From Rhizobium etli CFN 42 (lineage in GTDB: Bacteria; Pseudomonadota; Alphaproteobacteria; Rhizobiales; Rhizobiaceae), in assembly GCF_000092045.1 (NCBI RefSeq), contig NC_007761.1:685001-749000 (forward strand): a stretch of DNA of 64,000 nt. Direction: 5' to 3'. Under the pieces are notes generated by a model. It saw only the letters and a program-made list of their open reading frames with translations. It did no database searches and was not told the DNA's origin. The translations under genes were made by a program, and so were the position numbers. Shown here piece by piece: positions 54,595 to 64,000 of this stretch. The first letter of the stretch is position 1; each line of letters begins with the position of its first letter.

Positions 54595-55692
54595 ATGAGG
54601 TCAACCATCGCAAATGTGACGGCCGCCGCAATCGCCGCGCTCTTTGCCGCCGCTCCGGCGGTTGCGCAGGAGCGCGTCGTCAACGTCTACAACTGGTCGG
54701 ATTATATCGACGACAGCATCCTTGCCGATTTCACCAAGGAAACCGGCATCAAGGTCGTCTACGACACATTCGATTCGAACGAGACCGTCGAAACCAAGCT
54801 GCTCGCCGGCGGCACCGGTTATGATGTTGTCGTTCCCACCGCCGACTTCCTGCAGCGCCAGATCCAGGCCGGCGTCTTCCAGAAGCTCGATAAGTCGAAG
54901 CTGCCGAACCTCTCCAACATGTGGGACGTGATCCAGCAGCGCACCGCCGCATACGATCCAGGCAATGAATATGCGGTCGATTACATGTGGGGCACCGACG
55001 GAATCGGGTACAACGTCAAGAAGGTTGCCGAGATCCTCGGCCCCGATGCCAAGCCGGGCCTCGAAGTGATCTTCGATCCGAAGGTCGCCGAAAAGTTCAA
55101 GGACTGCGGCATCTACGTGCTCGACACGCCGAAGGACGTCATGACCACGGCGCTGAAATATCTCGGCCTCGATCCGAACTCCACCAAGGCCGAAGATTTC
55201 AAGAAGGTCGAGGAACTGCTGACGGCGGTCCGCCCCTATATCCGCAAGTTCCATTCCTCCGAATATATCAACGCCCTTGCCAATGGCGACATCTGCATCG
55301 CCTTCGGCTATTCCGGCGACATGCTGCAGGCCCGCGACCGCGCCGCCGAAGCCAAGAACGGCGTCGAGGTCAACTATTCGATCCCCGTGCAGGGCGCTCA
55401 GATGTGGTTCGATATGATGGCGATCCCCGCCGATGCCAAGCATGTGGCCGAAGCGCATGAGTTCCTGAACTACATGATGAGGCCCGAAGTCATCGCCAAG
55501 GCGAGCGACCACACCTTCTATGCCAACGGCAACAAGGCCTCGCAGCAATTCGTCAGCAAGGAGGTGCTCGAAGATCCGGCGGTCTACCCGACGGACGAGG
55601 TGATGAAAGGACTCTTCACCGTCAAGCCGTGGGACCCGAAGACCCAGCGCACGGCGACGCGGATCTGGACCAAGGTCGTCACCGGCCAGTAA
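54595..55692 (+). CDS. potF: PotF-like polyamine-binding protein
   Basis: 365 residues. Signal peptide (IANVTAAAIAALFAAAPAVA, cut near 24). Mature start QERVVNVYNWSDYIDDSILA is the hallmark of the PotD/PotF family; GTGYDVVVPTADFLQRQIQA and YMWGTDGIGYNVKKV follow. It delivers putrescine or spermidine to PotHI. ACAGGAGAAG precedes the ATG. First gene of potFGHI. Confidence 0.92.
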   Translation: MRSTIANVTAAAIAALFAAAPAVAQERVVNVYNWSDYIDDSILADFTKETGIKVVYDTFDSNETVETKLLAGGTGYDVVVPTADFLQRQIQAGVFQKLDKSKLPNLSNMWDVIQQRTAAYDPGNEYAVDYMWGTDGIGYNVKKVAEILGPDAKPGLEVIFDPKVAEKFKDCGIYVLDTPKDVMTTALKYLGLDPNSTKAEDFKKVEELLTAVRPYIRKFHSSEYINALANGDICIAFGYSGDMLQARDRAAEAKNGVEVNYSIPVQGAQMWFDMMAIPADAKHVAEAHEFLNYMMRPEVIAKASDHTFYANGNKASQQFVSKEVLEDPAVYPTDEVMKGLFTVKPWDPKTQRTATRIWTKVVTGQ

Positions 55693-55700
55693 GTCGATGC

Positions 55701-55730
55701 AGGCCCGGACGGAAACGTCCGGGCCTTTCA
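55701..55730 (+). other. Strong hairpin between potF and potG
   Basis: AGGCCCGGACG (55701-55711) / CGTCCGGGCCT (55716-55726), 11 pairs, GAAA loop, then TTCAATT. It could partly stop transcription after potF, giving more binding protein than transporter. Confidence 0.65.
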
Positions 55731-55783
55731 ATTACCCGGCCTGGGGGGAGGCCGGCTGAAAACTTATATTCTCGGGGAATTTT

Positions 55784-56926
55784 ATGAAATCTTTGGGCAA
55801 TATCCGCCGCGCCTTCGCACCCTGGACCGATCCATCTGCAAAACCTTTCATAGCCTTCAAGAATATCACCAAGCGCTTCGGCAATTTTACCGCCGTCGAT
55901 GATCTGTCGCTGAACATTTATCACCGCGAGTTCTTCGCGCTGCTCGGAGCCTCCGGTTGTGGAAAATCGACGCTTCTGCGCATGCTCGCCGGCTTCGAGC
56001 AGCCGACCTCGGGCGAAATCATCCTCGATGGCACCGACCTCGCCGGCACGCCGCCCTACAAGCGGCCGGTCAATATGATGTTCCAGTCTTACGCGCTTTT
56101 TCCGCATATGACCGTCGAGAAGAATATCGCCTTCGGCCTCGAGCAGGACGGCATGGCGAAGGACGAGATGGCCGAACGCGTGACGCAGATGCTGAAGCTC
56201 GTAAAGCTAGAGCAGTTTGCCTCACGCAAACCGAACCAGCTCTCCGGCGGTCAGCGCCAGCGCGTTGCGCTCGCCCGCTCGCTCGCCAAACGCCCGAAAG
56301 TGCTGCTGCTCGATGAACCGCTCGGCGCGCTCGACAAGAAGCTGCGCGAGGAAACCCAGTTCGAACTGATGGACTTGCAACAGACGCTCGGCCTCACCTT
56401 CGTTGTGGTCACCCACGATCAGGAAGAGGCGATGACCATGGCCGACCGCATCGCGGTCATGAGCCACGGCAAGGTCGTGCAGGTGGCAACGCCGGCCGAA
56501 ATTTATGAGGCGCCGAATTGCCGCTTCGTCGCCGATTTCATCGGTGACGTGAACATCTTCGACGGCAAGGTGACGACGTCGGGAAATGGCGCCGTCGAGA
56601 TTGCTGTCGACAGCGGTTTCACCATCCGCATTGCCGCCCCCGACACTCCGGCAATCGGCAGCACGGCCGGTTTTGCCATTCGTCCGGAAAAGATCCGTGT
56701 CAGCCGCGCGGCACCGGCGAACACCCCCGTCAATGCGGCCAAGGGGGAGATCTGGGATATCGGCTATCTCGGCGACATGACGGTCTTCCACATAAAGCTG
56801 GCGAGCGGCCAGTTCGTCAGAACCTCTTCCCTCAATGCGCAGCGTTCCGTCGAAGACCCCTTCACCTATGATCAGGATGTCTGGGTTTCTTTCGATCAGG
56901 ATGCGGGTGTGCTGCTGAAGGATTGA
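55784..56926 (+). CDS. potG: PotG-like polyamine transport ATPase
   Basis: 380 residues. Walker A LGASGCGKSTLLRMLAGFEQ, signature LSGGQRQRVALARSLAKRPK, Walker B VLLLDEPLGALDKKL, switch His FVVVTHDQEEAMTMA. A C-terminal TOBE domain (GFAIRPEKIRVSRAAPANTP). Energises PotHI. It follows the potF hairpin by 58 bases. Confidence 0.93.
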   Translation: MKSLGNIRRAFAPWTDPSAKPFIAFKNITKRFGNFTAVDDLSLNIYHREFFALLGASGCGKSTLLRMLAGFEQPTSGEIILDGTDLAGTPPYKRPVNMMFQSYALFPHMTVEKNIAFGLEQDGMAKDEMAERVTQMLKLVKLEQFASRKPNQLSGGQRQRVALARSLAKRPKVLLLDEPLGALDKKLREETQFELMDLQQTLGLTFVVVTHDQEEAMTMADRIAVMSHGKVVQVATPAEIYEAPNCRFVADFIGDVNIFDGKVTTSGNGAVEIAVDSGFTIRIAAPDTPAIGSTAGFAIRPEKIRVSRAAPANTPVNAAKGEIWDIGYLGDMTVFHIKLASGQFVRTSSLNAQRSVEDPFTYDQDVWVSFDQDAGVLLKD

Positions 56927-56930
56927 AATC

Positions 56931-57842
56931 ATGGGCACGCTGGCATCACGCTTCTATAACCGCCTCGTCATTGTCATTCCCTATGCTTGGCTGCTGCTCT
57001 TCTTTCTGGCTCCGTTCTTCATCGTTTTCCGCATCTCGCTGTCGACGACGGCGATCGCCATACCGCCCTATGAGCCTGTTTTCTCTTTTGCCGACGGCTG
57101 GAGCGGTTTCTGGAGCAAGATCGCGACCTTCTCCTTCGACAATTACGGCTATCTCACCGACGATCCACTCTACTTCAACGCCTACCTGTCGAGCGTCATC
57201 ATCGCGGCGGTCTCGACTTTGCTGATGTTGCTGATCGCTTATCCGATCGCCTATGGCATGGCGCAGGCGCCGCGCACGATCCGGCCGACGCTGCTGATGC
57301 TCGTCATCCTGCCGTTCTGGACGAGCTTCCTGATCCGCGTCTATGCCTGGATTGCCATCCTGAAGCCCGAGGGACTGCTGAACCAGCTCCTCCTGTCGCT
57401 GCATATCATCGACACCCCACTGATCATTCTCAACACCCCGACGGCGGTCTATATCGGCATCGTCTATTCCTATCTGCCCTTCATGGTGCTGCCGCTCTAT
57501 TCGGCGCTCGAAAAGATGGACGGCACGCTGATCGAGGCAGCGCAGGATCTCGGCTGCACGCCGGTCCAGGCCTTCTGGCGCGTCACCTTCCCGCTATCGA
57601 TCCCCGGCGTGGTTGCCGGCTGCATGCTGGTCTTCATCCCTGCCGTTGGCGAGTTCGTCATTCCCGATCTTCTCGGCGGTTCGCAGACGCTGATGATCGG
57701 CAAGACGCTCTGGAACGAATTCAACGCGAACAGAGACTGGCCGGTCTCCTCGGCGGTCGCAACCATCCTGCTGATGATCCTGGTGATCCCGATCGTCTTC
57801 TTCCAGAATGTGCAGGCCAAGGCCGAAGAGCGGGAGAAGTAA
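56931..57842 (+). CDS. potH: PotH-like polyamine transport permease
   Basis: 303 residues with about six membrane helices (LVIVIPYAWLLLFFLAPFFI; LLIAYPIAYGMAQAPRTIRP) and the EAA loop GTLIEAAQDLGCTPVQAFWR. Paired with PotI. It starts 4 bases after potG. Confidence 0.92.
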   Translation: MGTLASRFYNRLVIVIPYAWLLLFFLAPFFIVFRISLSTTAIAIPPYEPVFSFADGWSGFWSKIATFSFDNYGYLTDDPLYFNAYLSSVIIAAVSTLLMLLIAYPIAYGMAQAPRTIRPTLLMLVILPFWTSFLIRVYAWIAILKPEGLLNQLLLSLHIIDTPLIILNTPTAVYIGIVYSYLPFMVLPLYSALEKMDGTLIEAAQDLGCTPVQAFWRVTFPLSIPGVVAGCMLVFIPAVGEFVIPDLLGGSQTLMIGKTLWNEFNANRDWPVSSAVATILLMILVIPIVFFQNVQAKAEEREK

Positions 57843-57845
57843 GCC

Positions 57846-58664
57846 ATGCTGAGATGGACCCGTTTCAACATCATCTCCGTCGTGCTCGGCTTTGCCTTCC
57901 TCTATCTGCCGATCGTGCTGCTGGTGGTTTTTTCCTTCAACGAATCGAAACTCGTCACCGTCTGGGGCGGCTTCTCCGCCAAATGGTATGTCTCGCTGCT
58001 CTCGAACCAGGCCCTGCTCGATGCCGCCTGGGTGACGATCCGTGTCGGTCTGCTGTCGGCCACCTTCGCGACCATCCTCGGCACGATGGCGGCGCTGACG
58101 CTGGTGCGCTATACCCGCTTCCGCGGCCGCATGCTCTTTTCAGGCATGGTCTATGCGCCGCTCGTCATGCCGGAAGTCATCACCGGTCTGTCGCTGCTGC
58201 TGCTCTTCGTGGCGATCGGCTTCGACCGCGGCTTTTGGACGATTACGCTGGCGCATACGACGCTGACCATGTGCTTCGTCGCCGTCGTCGTGCAATCACG
58301 GCTCTTAAGCTTCGATCAGTCGATCGAGGAAGCCGCGCAGGATCTGGGCGCGCCGCCGGTGCGCACCTTCTTCGAGATCACGCTGCCGATCATCTCGCCG
58401 GCGGTGTTTTCGGGCTGGATCCTGGCTTTCACGCTTTCGCTCGACGACCTCGTGATTGCAAGTTTCACCTCCGGCCCCGGCGCAACCACGCTGCCGATGA
58501 AGATCTATAGCCAGGTGCGCCTTGGCGTGACGCCCGAGATCAATGCGATCTGCACGATCCTCATCGCCATTGTCGCAGTCGGCGTTATCTGCGCATCGAT
58601 CGTCACCAAGCGGCGCGAAGTGCAGCGCGAGCGCGACGAGCGGGCGGCCGCCGCCGGCGCCTGA
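57846..58664 (+). CDS. potI: PotI-like polyamine transport permease
   Basis: 272 residues, six membrane helices (NIISVVLGFAFLYLPIVLLV), the EAA loop QSIEEAAQDLGAPPVRTFFE, and FTLSLDDLVIASFTSGPGAT typical of PotC/PotI. Ends with a basic tail (KRREVQRERDERAAAAGA). Last gene of the operon, 24 bases from the convergent asmA-like gene. Starts 3 bases after potH. Confidence 0.92.
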   Translation: MLRWTRFNIISVVLGFAFLYLPIVLLVVFSFNESKLVTVWGGFSAKWYVSLLSNQALLDAAWVTIRVGLLSATFATILGTMAALTLVRYTRFRGRMLFSGMVYAPLVMPEVITGLSLLLLFVAIGFDRGFWTITLAHTTLTMCFVAVVVQSRLLSFDQSIEEAAQDLGAPPVRTFFEITLPIISPAVFSGWILAFTLSLDDLVIASFTSGPGATTLPMKIYSQVRLGVTPEINAICTILIAIVAVGVICASIVTKRREVQRERDERAAAAGA

Positions 58665-58688
58665 GCCCTGTCCTATTGGACGCAGGGT

Positions 58689-60581
58689 TTATTGCGCGTG
58701 GGGCGTGCCGCCAAAAAGCGGAACCGGCGAGATCACCGGGTTCGGCCATGAGCCGCCGACGAAGAACGGCAGAAGCGGCAGCTCTGCCGTCTTGGCCGGA
58801 TCGGTTGCCTCCAGCGAACCGGAAAGCGCCAGCCCGTTCGACTGATAGGTAACCACGCCGGAAAGCGCCAGCGTCTGCGTAGGCCCGATGACATGGGCGT
58901 CATGGATTTCGGCGGAGCCGTTGGCGAAATCGGCTTGAAGGTCCAATTGGTTGAAGGCGAAGGCACCGCCTGCTGCGGCACTCAGCGGAAAGAACGGCTT
59001 TTCGACAGCCTGTGTCCTGAGCGCGCCGGCGTCAATGCCGGGGATCGTGCCTTCCCTCGTCCAGAAATGCAGCTTACCGGTGACGTCGGCAAGACCGGTC
59101 GCCCAGATCGCTTTCGGCGACTGCAGGTCGAGATCGAGCGATCCCGTCGCAAGCGGTAGCGGTCCTTTGAGCTGCAGACGCTCGGCAAGGCCGGCGAAGT
59201 CGGCATCGCGGATCGATAGCTGCAGCTTGCCGCCGCCGTCGAAGTCGCGCCGCGTCGCCTCCAGATGTGCCGTCATTTCGCCGCCTTCGAAGCCGCTGTC
59301 GCCGATATCGAACTTCGCCTCGCCGCCGGTGACGATCATGCTGGCGCCGACATCGGAGAGTTGGAAGCGGCCCATCTCAGCCCGCCGCGCCGAAAGCCTG
59401 ACGTCGACGTCGAGCAACTGCAGCGGCTCGCTGATGCCGGTGGAGATTCCCTCCGCCTCGCCGGCCGCCAATCTCAGCGCAAAGGCGTCGAGGAACGGCT
59501 TCAGGTTCATCTGGTCGAAGGCGAGCGTGCCGCCGATCTTCGGCCGTCTGCCGGTCGTGGTCGAAAGGTCCATCACGCCGGTGGCGCTCGCCTCGTTCAG
59601 CGACAGGCTGAGATCGTTGAAACGCAGCCCGCTGCCCGACGACATGATGTCGGATTCCAGCGAGGCGCTCTTCAGCGTGCCGACACCGGGGAGCGATCTG
59701 CCCGACCATGTCAGAAATGCCGGCACATCGGGAATGCTGACGGCGATGTTGCCGGAAAGCGCCGAAAGGCTGGCGATGCTGGCGATCCCCTGAAAACGGG
59801 CCGTCAGCAGGTTTGACGTCAGCGATGTCCGCGTCTCGGCGCTCTTGCCGGCAAAGGCGAGCAGCGGCTGGCGCGAGGCGAAATCCACCTTCAGGTCAAC
59901 GCCGTTGATACGGGCGATCACGACAGCCGAGATCGCGCCCGAGAGCCGTGGCCAGCCGATGTCGGCCGTGACGCTGTCGAAATTGTAAGTCTTGGCGCTC
60001 CTGACGTCGGTCACGGCAAGCGTGCCGTCCTCGACGGTCACCGCACCGATCTCGGCATCGAGAGCGGGATCGAGCACCTCCGCCCCGTTTTCGTAGCGCA
60101 CGCCGCTGATCGCATGGGCAAGCAGGCCGGTGTAACTCCAGTCGATCAGGCCATTCTCGTCACGCGTCAGCGCCAGGTTCGGCCGCAGCAGATGGAATTC
60201 GTGGAAACTCGTCCGGCCTCTCAGCGCATCGATGAGGCTGAAATCCGCCGACAAGCTTTCAATGCTGCCGAGCAGCTTGTCGCCGCTTTCGCGCGGCTGG
60301 CGGATGGTGACCTGGTTCAGCGTGATGCGCGGCGTCGGCCAGAATTCGAGAACCGGATTACCCTTGATCTCGGCATGATAGCCCGTCCATTTCGACAGCG
60401 CGTCCTCGATGCCGGAGCGCACGAAACCCGTCGTGATGAGATAGGGCGCTGCGACCCTGAGGGCCACGAACAGTGCAAGCGCAACCAGCAGAAACAGCGT
60501 CGAGATGCGGGCGAAGGCCGGAAGCCAGCGCGAAACAGGCCCGATCTTCCTGCGCCACCTGCGATGTCTAGACGTGCTCAT
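58689..60581 (-). CDS. AsmA-family protein
   Basis: 630 residues. A basic start (MSTSRHRRWRRKIGPVSRWL), one membrane helix (ISTLFLLVALALFVALRVAA), then a long periplasmic part. Family features: ALSKWTGYHAEIKGNPVLEF near the start, RITLNQVTIRQPR, and the C-terminal TGKLHFWTREGTIPGIDAGA. AsmA-like proteins sit in the inner membrane and reach across the periplasm; they are linked to outer-membrane lipid transport. It is convergent with potI and ends with HAQ. Confidence 0.85.
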   Translation of the reverse strand: MSTSRHRRWRRKIGPVSRWLPAFARISTLFLLVALALFVALRVAAPYLITTGFVRSGIEDALSKWTGYHAEIKGNPVLEFWPTPRITLNQVTIRQPRESGDKLLGSIESLSADFSLIDALRGRTSFHEFHLLRPNLALTRDENGLIDWSYTGLLAHAISGVRYENGAEVLDPALDAEIGAVTVEDGTLAVTDVRSAKTYNFDSVTADIGWPRLSGAISAVVIARINGVDLKVDFASRQPLLAFAGKSAETRTSLTSNLLTARFQGIASIASLSALSGNIAVSIPDVPAFLTWSGRSLPGVGTLKSASLESDIMSSGSGLRFNDLSLSLNEASATGVMDLSTTTGRRPKIGGTLAFDQMNLKPFLDAFALRLAAGEAEGISTGISEPLQLLDVDVRLSARRAEMGRFQLSDVGASMIVTGGEAKFDIGDSGFEGGEMTAHLEATRRDFDGGGKLQLSIRDADFAGLAERLQLKGPLPLATGSLDLDLQSPKAIWATGLADVTGKLHFWTREGTIPGIDAGALRTQAVEKPFFPLSAAAGGAFAFNQLDLQADFANGSAEIHDAHVIGPTQTLALSGVVTYQSNGLALSGSLEATDPAKTAELPLLPFFVGGSWPNPVISPVPLFGGTPHAQ

Positions 60582-60615
60582 GATCTCTGCCGGTTACCGG
60601 TTATGCGCTGATTTC

Positions 60616-60638
60616 GCCCGATATATGAAATATCGGGC
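60616..60638. repeat. Inverted repeat between asmA-like gene and acsA2
   Basis: GCCCGATAT (60616-60624) / ATATCGGGC (60630-60638), 9 perfect pairs, 5-base spacer. It lies 35 bases upstream of the minus-strand start (60581) and could be an operator for that gene. Confidence 0.45.
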
Positions 60639-60718
60639 CTATGCAAATCCAATGCATGTCGCCCCGGAAGCGCGCAGCGGTTCCAGGACACCTACATCAT
60701 AAAACGAAGAGCCGAACA

Positions 60719-60747
60719 GCGTCGCATGAATCCAGTTTATGCGACGC
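60719..60747. promoter_or_regulatory. Inverted repeat upstream of the acsA2 promoter
   Basis: GCGTCGCAT (60719-60727) / ATGCGACGC (60739-60747), 9 perfect pairs, 11-base spacer, ending 8 bases before the -35 of the acsA2 promoter. The place fits an activator site. Confidence 0.5.
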
Positions 60748-60755
60748 GTTTAGGC

Positions 60756-60785
60756 TTGGGATCGGGCGGTCGCGCACTTTATAAT
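60756..60785 (+). promoter_or_regulatory. acsA2 promoter, sigma-70-like
   Basis: TTGGGA (60756-60761), 18 bases, TATAAT (60780-60785). The -10 is consensus. The transcript would start near 60792, about 38 bases before the ATG. Confidence 0.55.
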
Positions 60786-60829
60786 GCAATGCAGCATGAT
60801 ATAAGGACGGGATTGGGGAGGAAGAATGA

Positions 60830-62782
<1,953 letters not shown>

Positions 62783-62878
62783 TAAGGAATCGTAAACTAC
62801 GAGCTTTCACCATTCAGCAATCCCTCGTGAAGGAAACTTTTCGTTAAGAAACCTTTGTCAAAGGTGAAACAACTTGGG

Positions 62879-62996
62879 GGCCGCACATGAACGAGGCGGC
62901 CTGAAGCCTCCGGGCTTACGAAACATGACGTTGATCGACTGAGCTCTTGTTGAACAGCACCCATTTGAAGGCAGCCTCCGGGCTGCCTCTTTTTTG
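62879..62996 (+). ncRNA. Candidate small RNA or acsA2 3'-UTR RNA with three stem-loops
   Basis: Stem 1 GGCCGC (62879-62884) / GCGGCC (62896-62901), 11-base loop. Stem 2 AAGCC (62904-62908) / GGCTT (62913-62917), TCCG loop. Stem 3, the terminator, GGCAGCC (62970-62976) / GGCTGCC (62981-62987), TCCG loop, then TCTTTTTT. Stems 2 and 3 both carry the very stable cUCCGg tetraloop. Between stems 2 and 3 is an unpaired stretch of about 52 bases that could pair with targets. It starts about 97 bases after acsA2, in the same direction, with no convincing frame. I could not tell a separate promoter from read-through of acsA2. Confidence 0.6.
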
Positions 62997-63040
62997 CTTG
63001 CCCGCGCAGCGTTCAGGCGGTTCCGCCCCGTCGATAGAGA

Positions 63041-64000
63041 TCAGCCAGCCAGCACGCGTTGCGACGGGAAGGTGATCTCGACGAGCGTGCCTTCGTTCGG
63101 CGCCGAGTTGATCGAGAATATCGCCCGGTTGGCATCCACCATGGCCTTGGTCAGCGGCAGGCCGAGCCCGGTGCCGTCGCCGCGATGGCGTGACTGGGTC
63201 GAGGAGACCTGGCGGAACGGCTTCATCGCATGGTCGAGTTCGGCGCGCGTCATGCCGATGCCGGTATCGCGAACCCTCAACACCACGCTGCCATTCGCCT
63301 CGTAGGAGGTGGAAACGACGATCTGTCCGCCAGACGGGGTAAAGCGGATGGCGTTCGACAGGATGTTGAGCGCGATCTGCTTGATCGAGCGCAGATCCGC
63401 CACGACCTCGGGCACCGAATGCGACAGCGCCGTGCGGATGATGACGCGCTGACCGTTTGCCTGCGGCTGAACGAGGGCGACGGCCTCCGAGACCGCCTCG
63501 TTGAGGCCGACGGCGGCGAAGTCAAGATCCATCTCGCCCGCCTCGATCTTCGAAATGTCGAGGAGATCGTTGACGATATCGAGGACGTGCCGGCCGGAGC
63601 GGCCGATATCGTTGGCATATTCGATATAACGGGGATGGCCGATCGGACCGAAGCGTTCGCCGGCCATCATGTCGGAAAAGCCGATGATGGCGTTGAGCGG
63701 CGTGCGGATTTCGTGGCTGACGCGCGCGAGGAAATCGGTCTTGTGGGCGTTGGCGGTTTCGGCCGCGCCCTTGGCGTTGCGCAACTCGTCCTCGGTGCGT
63801 TTCCACTGGGTGATATCGCGGATGACGGCACAATAGCCGTTCGAGGAGGTGAGCCGGCCCATCGTCATGAACAGCGGCACGAAGCCGCCGCCGGCCTCGC
63901 GGCCGATCACTTCGCGTCCGTCGTTCAGCACGCTTGCCACGCCGTGGCCGGCAAGGCCGTTCAGATAGTCGAGGACGGCTTTCTGGCTCTCATGGGCAAA
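63041..64000 (-). CDS. cbrA: CbrA/PdhS-type sensor histidine kinase (C-terminal part)
   Basis: 319 residues are visible; the gene continues beyond the window. A PAS-like segment (FAHESQKAVLDYLNGLAGHG, then SSNGYCAVIRDITQWKRTED) leads to the His box SHEIRTPLNAIIGFSDMMAG, the linker YANDIGRSGRHVLDIVNDLL, and a complete ATPase domain (N-box ALNILSNAIRFTPSGGQIVV, G-boxes RDTGIGMTRAE and GDGTGLGLPLTKAMV). It ends FPSQRVLAG. The sequence type fits PdhS/CbrA kinases of the DivK-CtrA cell-cycle pathway, and I recall cbrA near acsA2 in S. meliloti. The name rests on those two points. Confidence 0.75.
   Translation of the reverse strand, partial: FAHESQKAVLDYLNGLAGHGVASVLNDGREVIGREAGGGFVPLFMTMGRLTSSNGYCAVIRDITQWKRTEDELRNAKGAAETANAHKTDFLARVSHEIRTPLNAIIGFSDMMAGERFGPIGHPRYIEYANDIGRSGRHVLDIVNDLLDISKIEAGEMDLDFAAVGLNEAVSEAVALVQPQANGQRVIIRTALSHSVPEVVADLRSIKQIALNILSNAIRFTPSGGQIVVSTSYEANGSVVLRVRDTGIGMTRAELDHAMKPFRQVSSTQSRHRGDGTGLGLPLTKAMVDANRAIFSINSAPNEGTLVEITFPSQRVLAG

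Overview
The window looks like chromosome of a Rhizobium species of the R. etli / R. leguminosarum type. It is GC-rich. The markers are the rhizobial flagellar genes motC, motD, rem, flaF and flbT, tandem 'complex' flagellins, the agl alpha-glucoside operon, a zwf-pgl-edd cluster and an intergenic palindrome of the RIME type. From memory, the gene order resembles Sinorhizobium meliloti. I saw no tRNA, rRNA, CRISPR array, insertion sequence or prophage. It reads as stable core chromosome rather than an island.

Region 1 (1-24.1 kb) is flagellar: the end of fliP, a divergent O-GlcNAc-transferase-like gene, four tandem flagellins (flaA, flaB, flaC, flaD), a FliH-like gene, motB-motC-motD, a lytic transglycosylase, the regulator rem, then flgE-flgK-flgL-flaF-flbT-flgD-fliQ-flhA-fliR, a FliJ-like gene, flgJ (rod-binding domain only), a FlgN-like gene and a small membrane protein, closed by a UUCG-loop terminator. 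Pairs of CtrA-like boxes (TTAA-N7-TTAA) precede flaB, flaC and rem. The leaders of flaA, flaB and flaC each carry a short element that can base-pair with their own Shine-Dalgarno sequence. Because flaF and flbT lie in the same cluster, these leaders are good candidates for FlbT/FlaF control of flagellin translation.

Region 2 (24.3-28.1 kb) has a WecG/TagA-type glycosyltransferase, a Wzz/GumC-like chain-length protein without a kinase domain, and folD. Region 3 (28.1-36.0 kb) is the alpha-glucoside system: the LacI-type repressor aglR is divergent from aglE-F-G-A-K, with two TCAAAGCGCTTT operators between them. A PilZ-like protein follows. Region 4 (36.6-40.7 kb, minus strand) is zwf-pgl-edd, the entry to the Entner-Doudoroff pathway, which would receive the glucose released by AglA.

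Region 5 (40.8-44.9 kb) has a puuA/puuB-like pair for putrescine breakdown and a BaiN/YhiN-type flavoprotein. Region 6 (45.0-51.2 kb) has a 47-residue membrane peptide, two chemoreceptors, a LysR regulator and small genes. Region 7 (51.3-54.5 kb) is aceA (isocitrate lyase), divergent from a RamB-like regulator. Region 8 (54.6-58.7 kb) is a potFGHI-type polyamine transporter. Region 9 (58.7-64 kb) has an AsmA-family protein, acetoacetyl-CoA synthetase, a candidate small RNA with three stem-loops, and the C-terminal part of a CbrA/PdhS-type histidine kinase. In S. meliloti CbrA acts in the DivK-CtrA pathway, which ties the end of the window to the CtrA-like boxes at its start.
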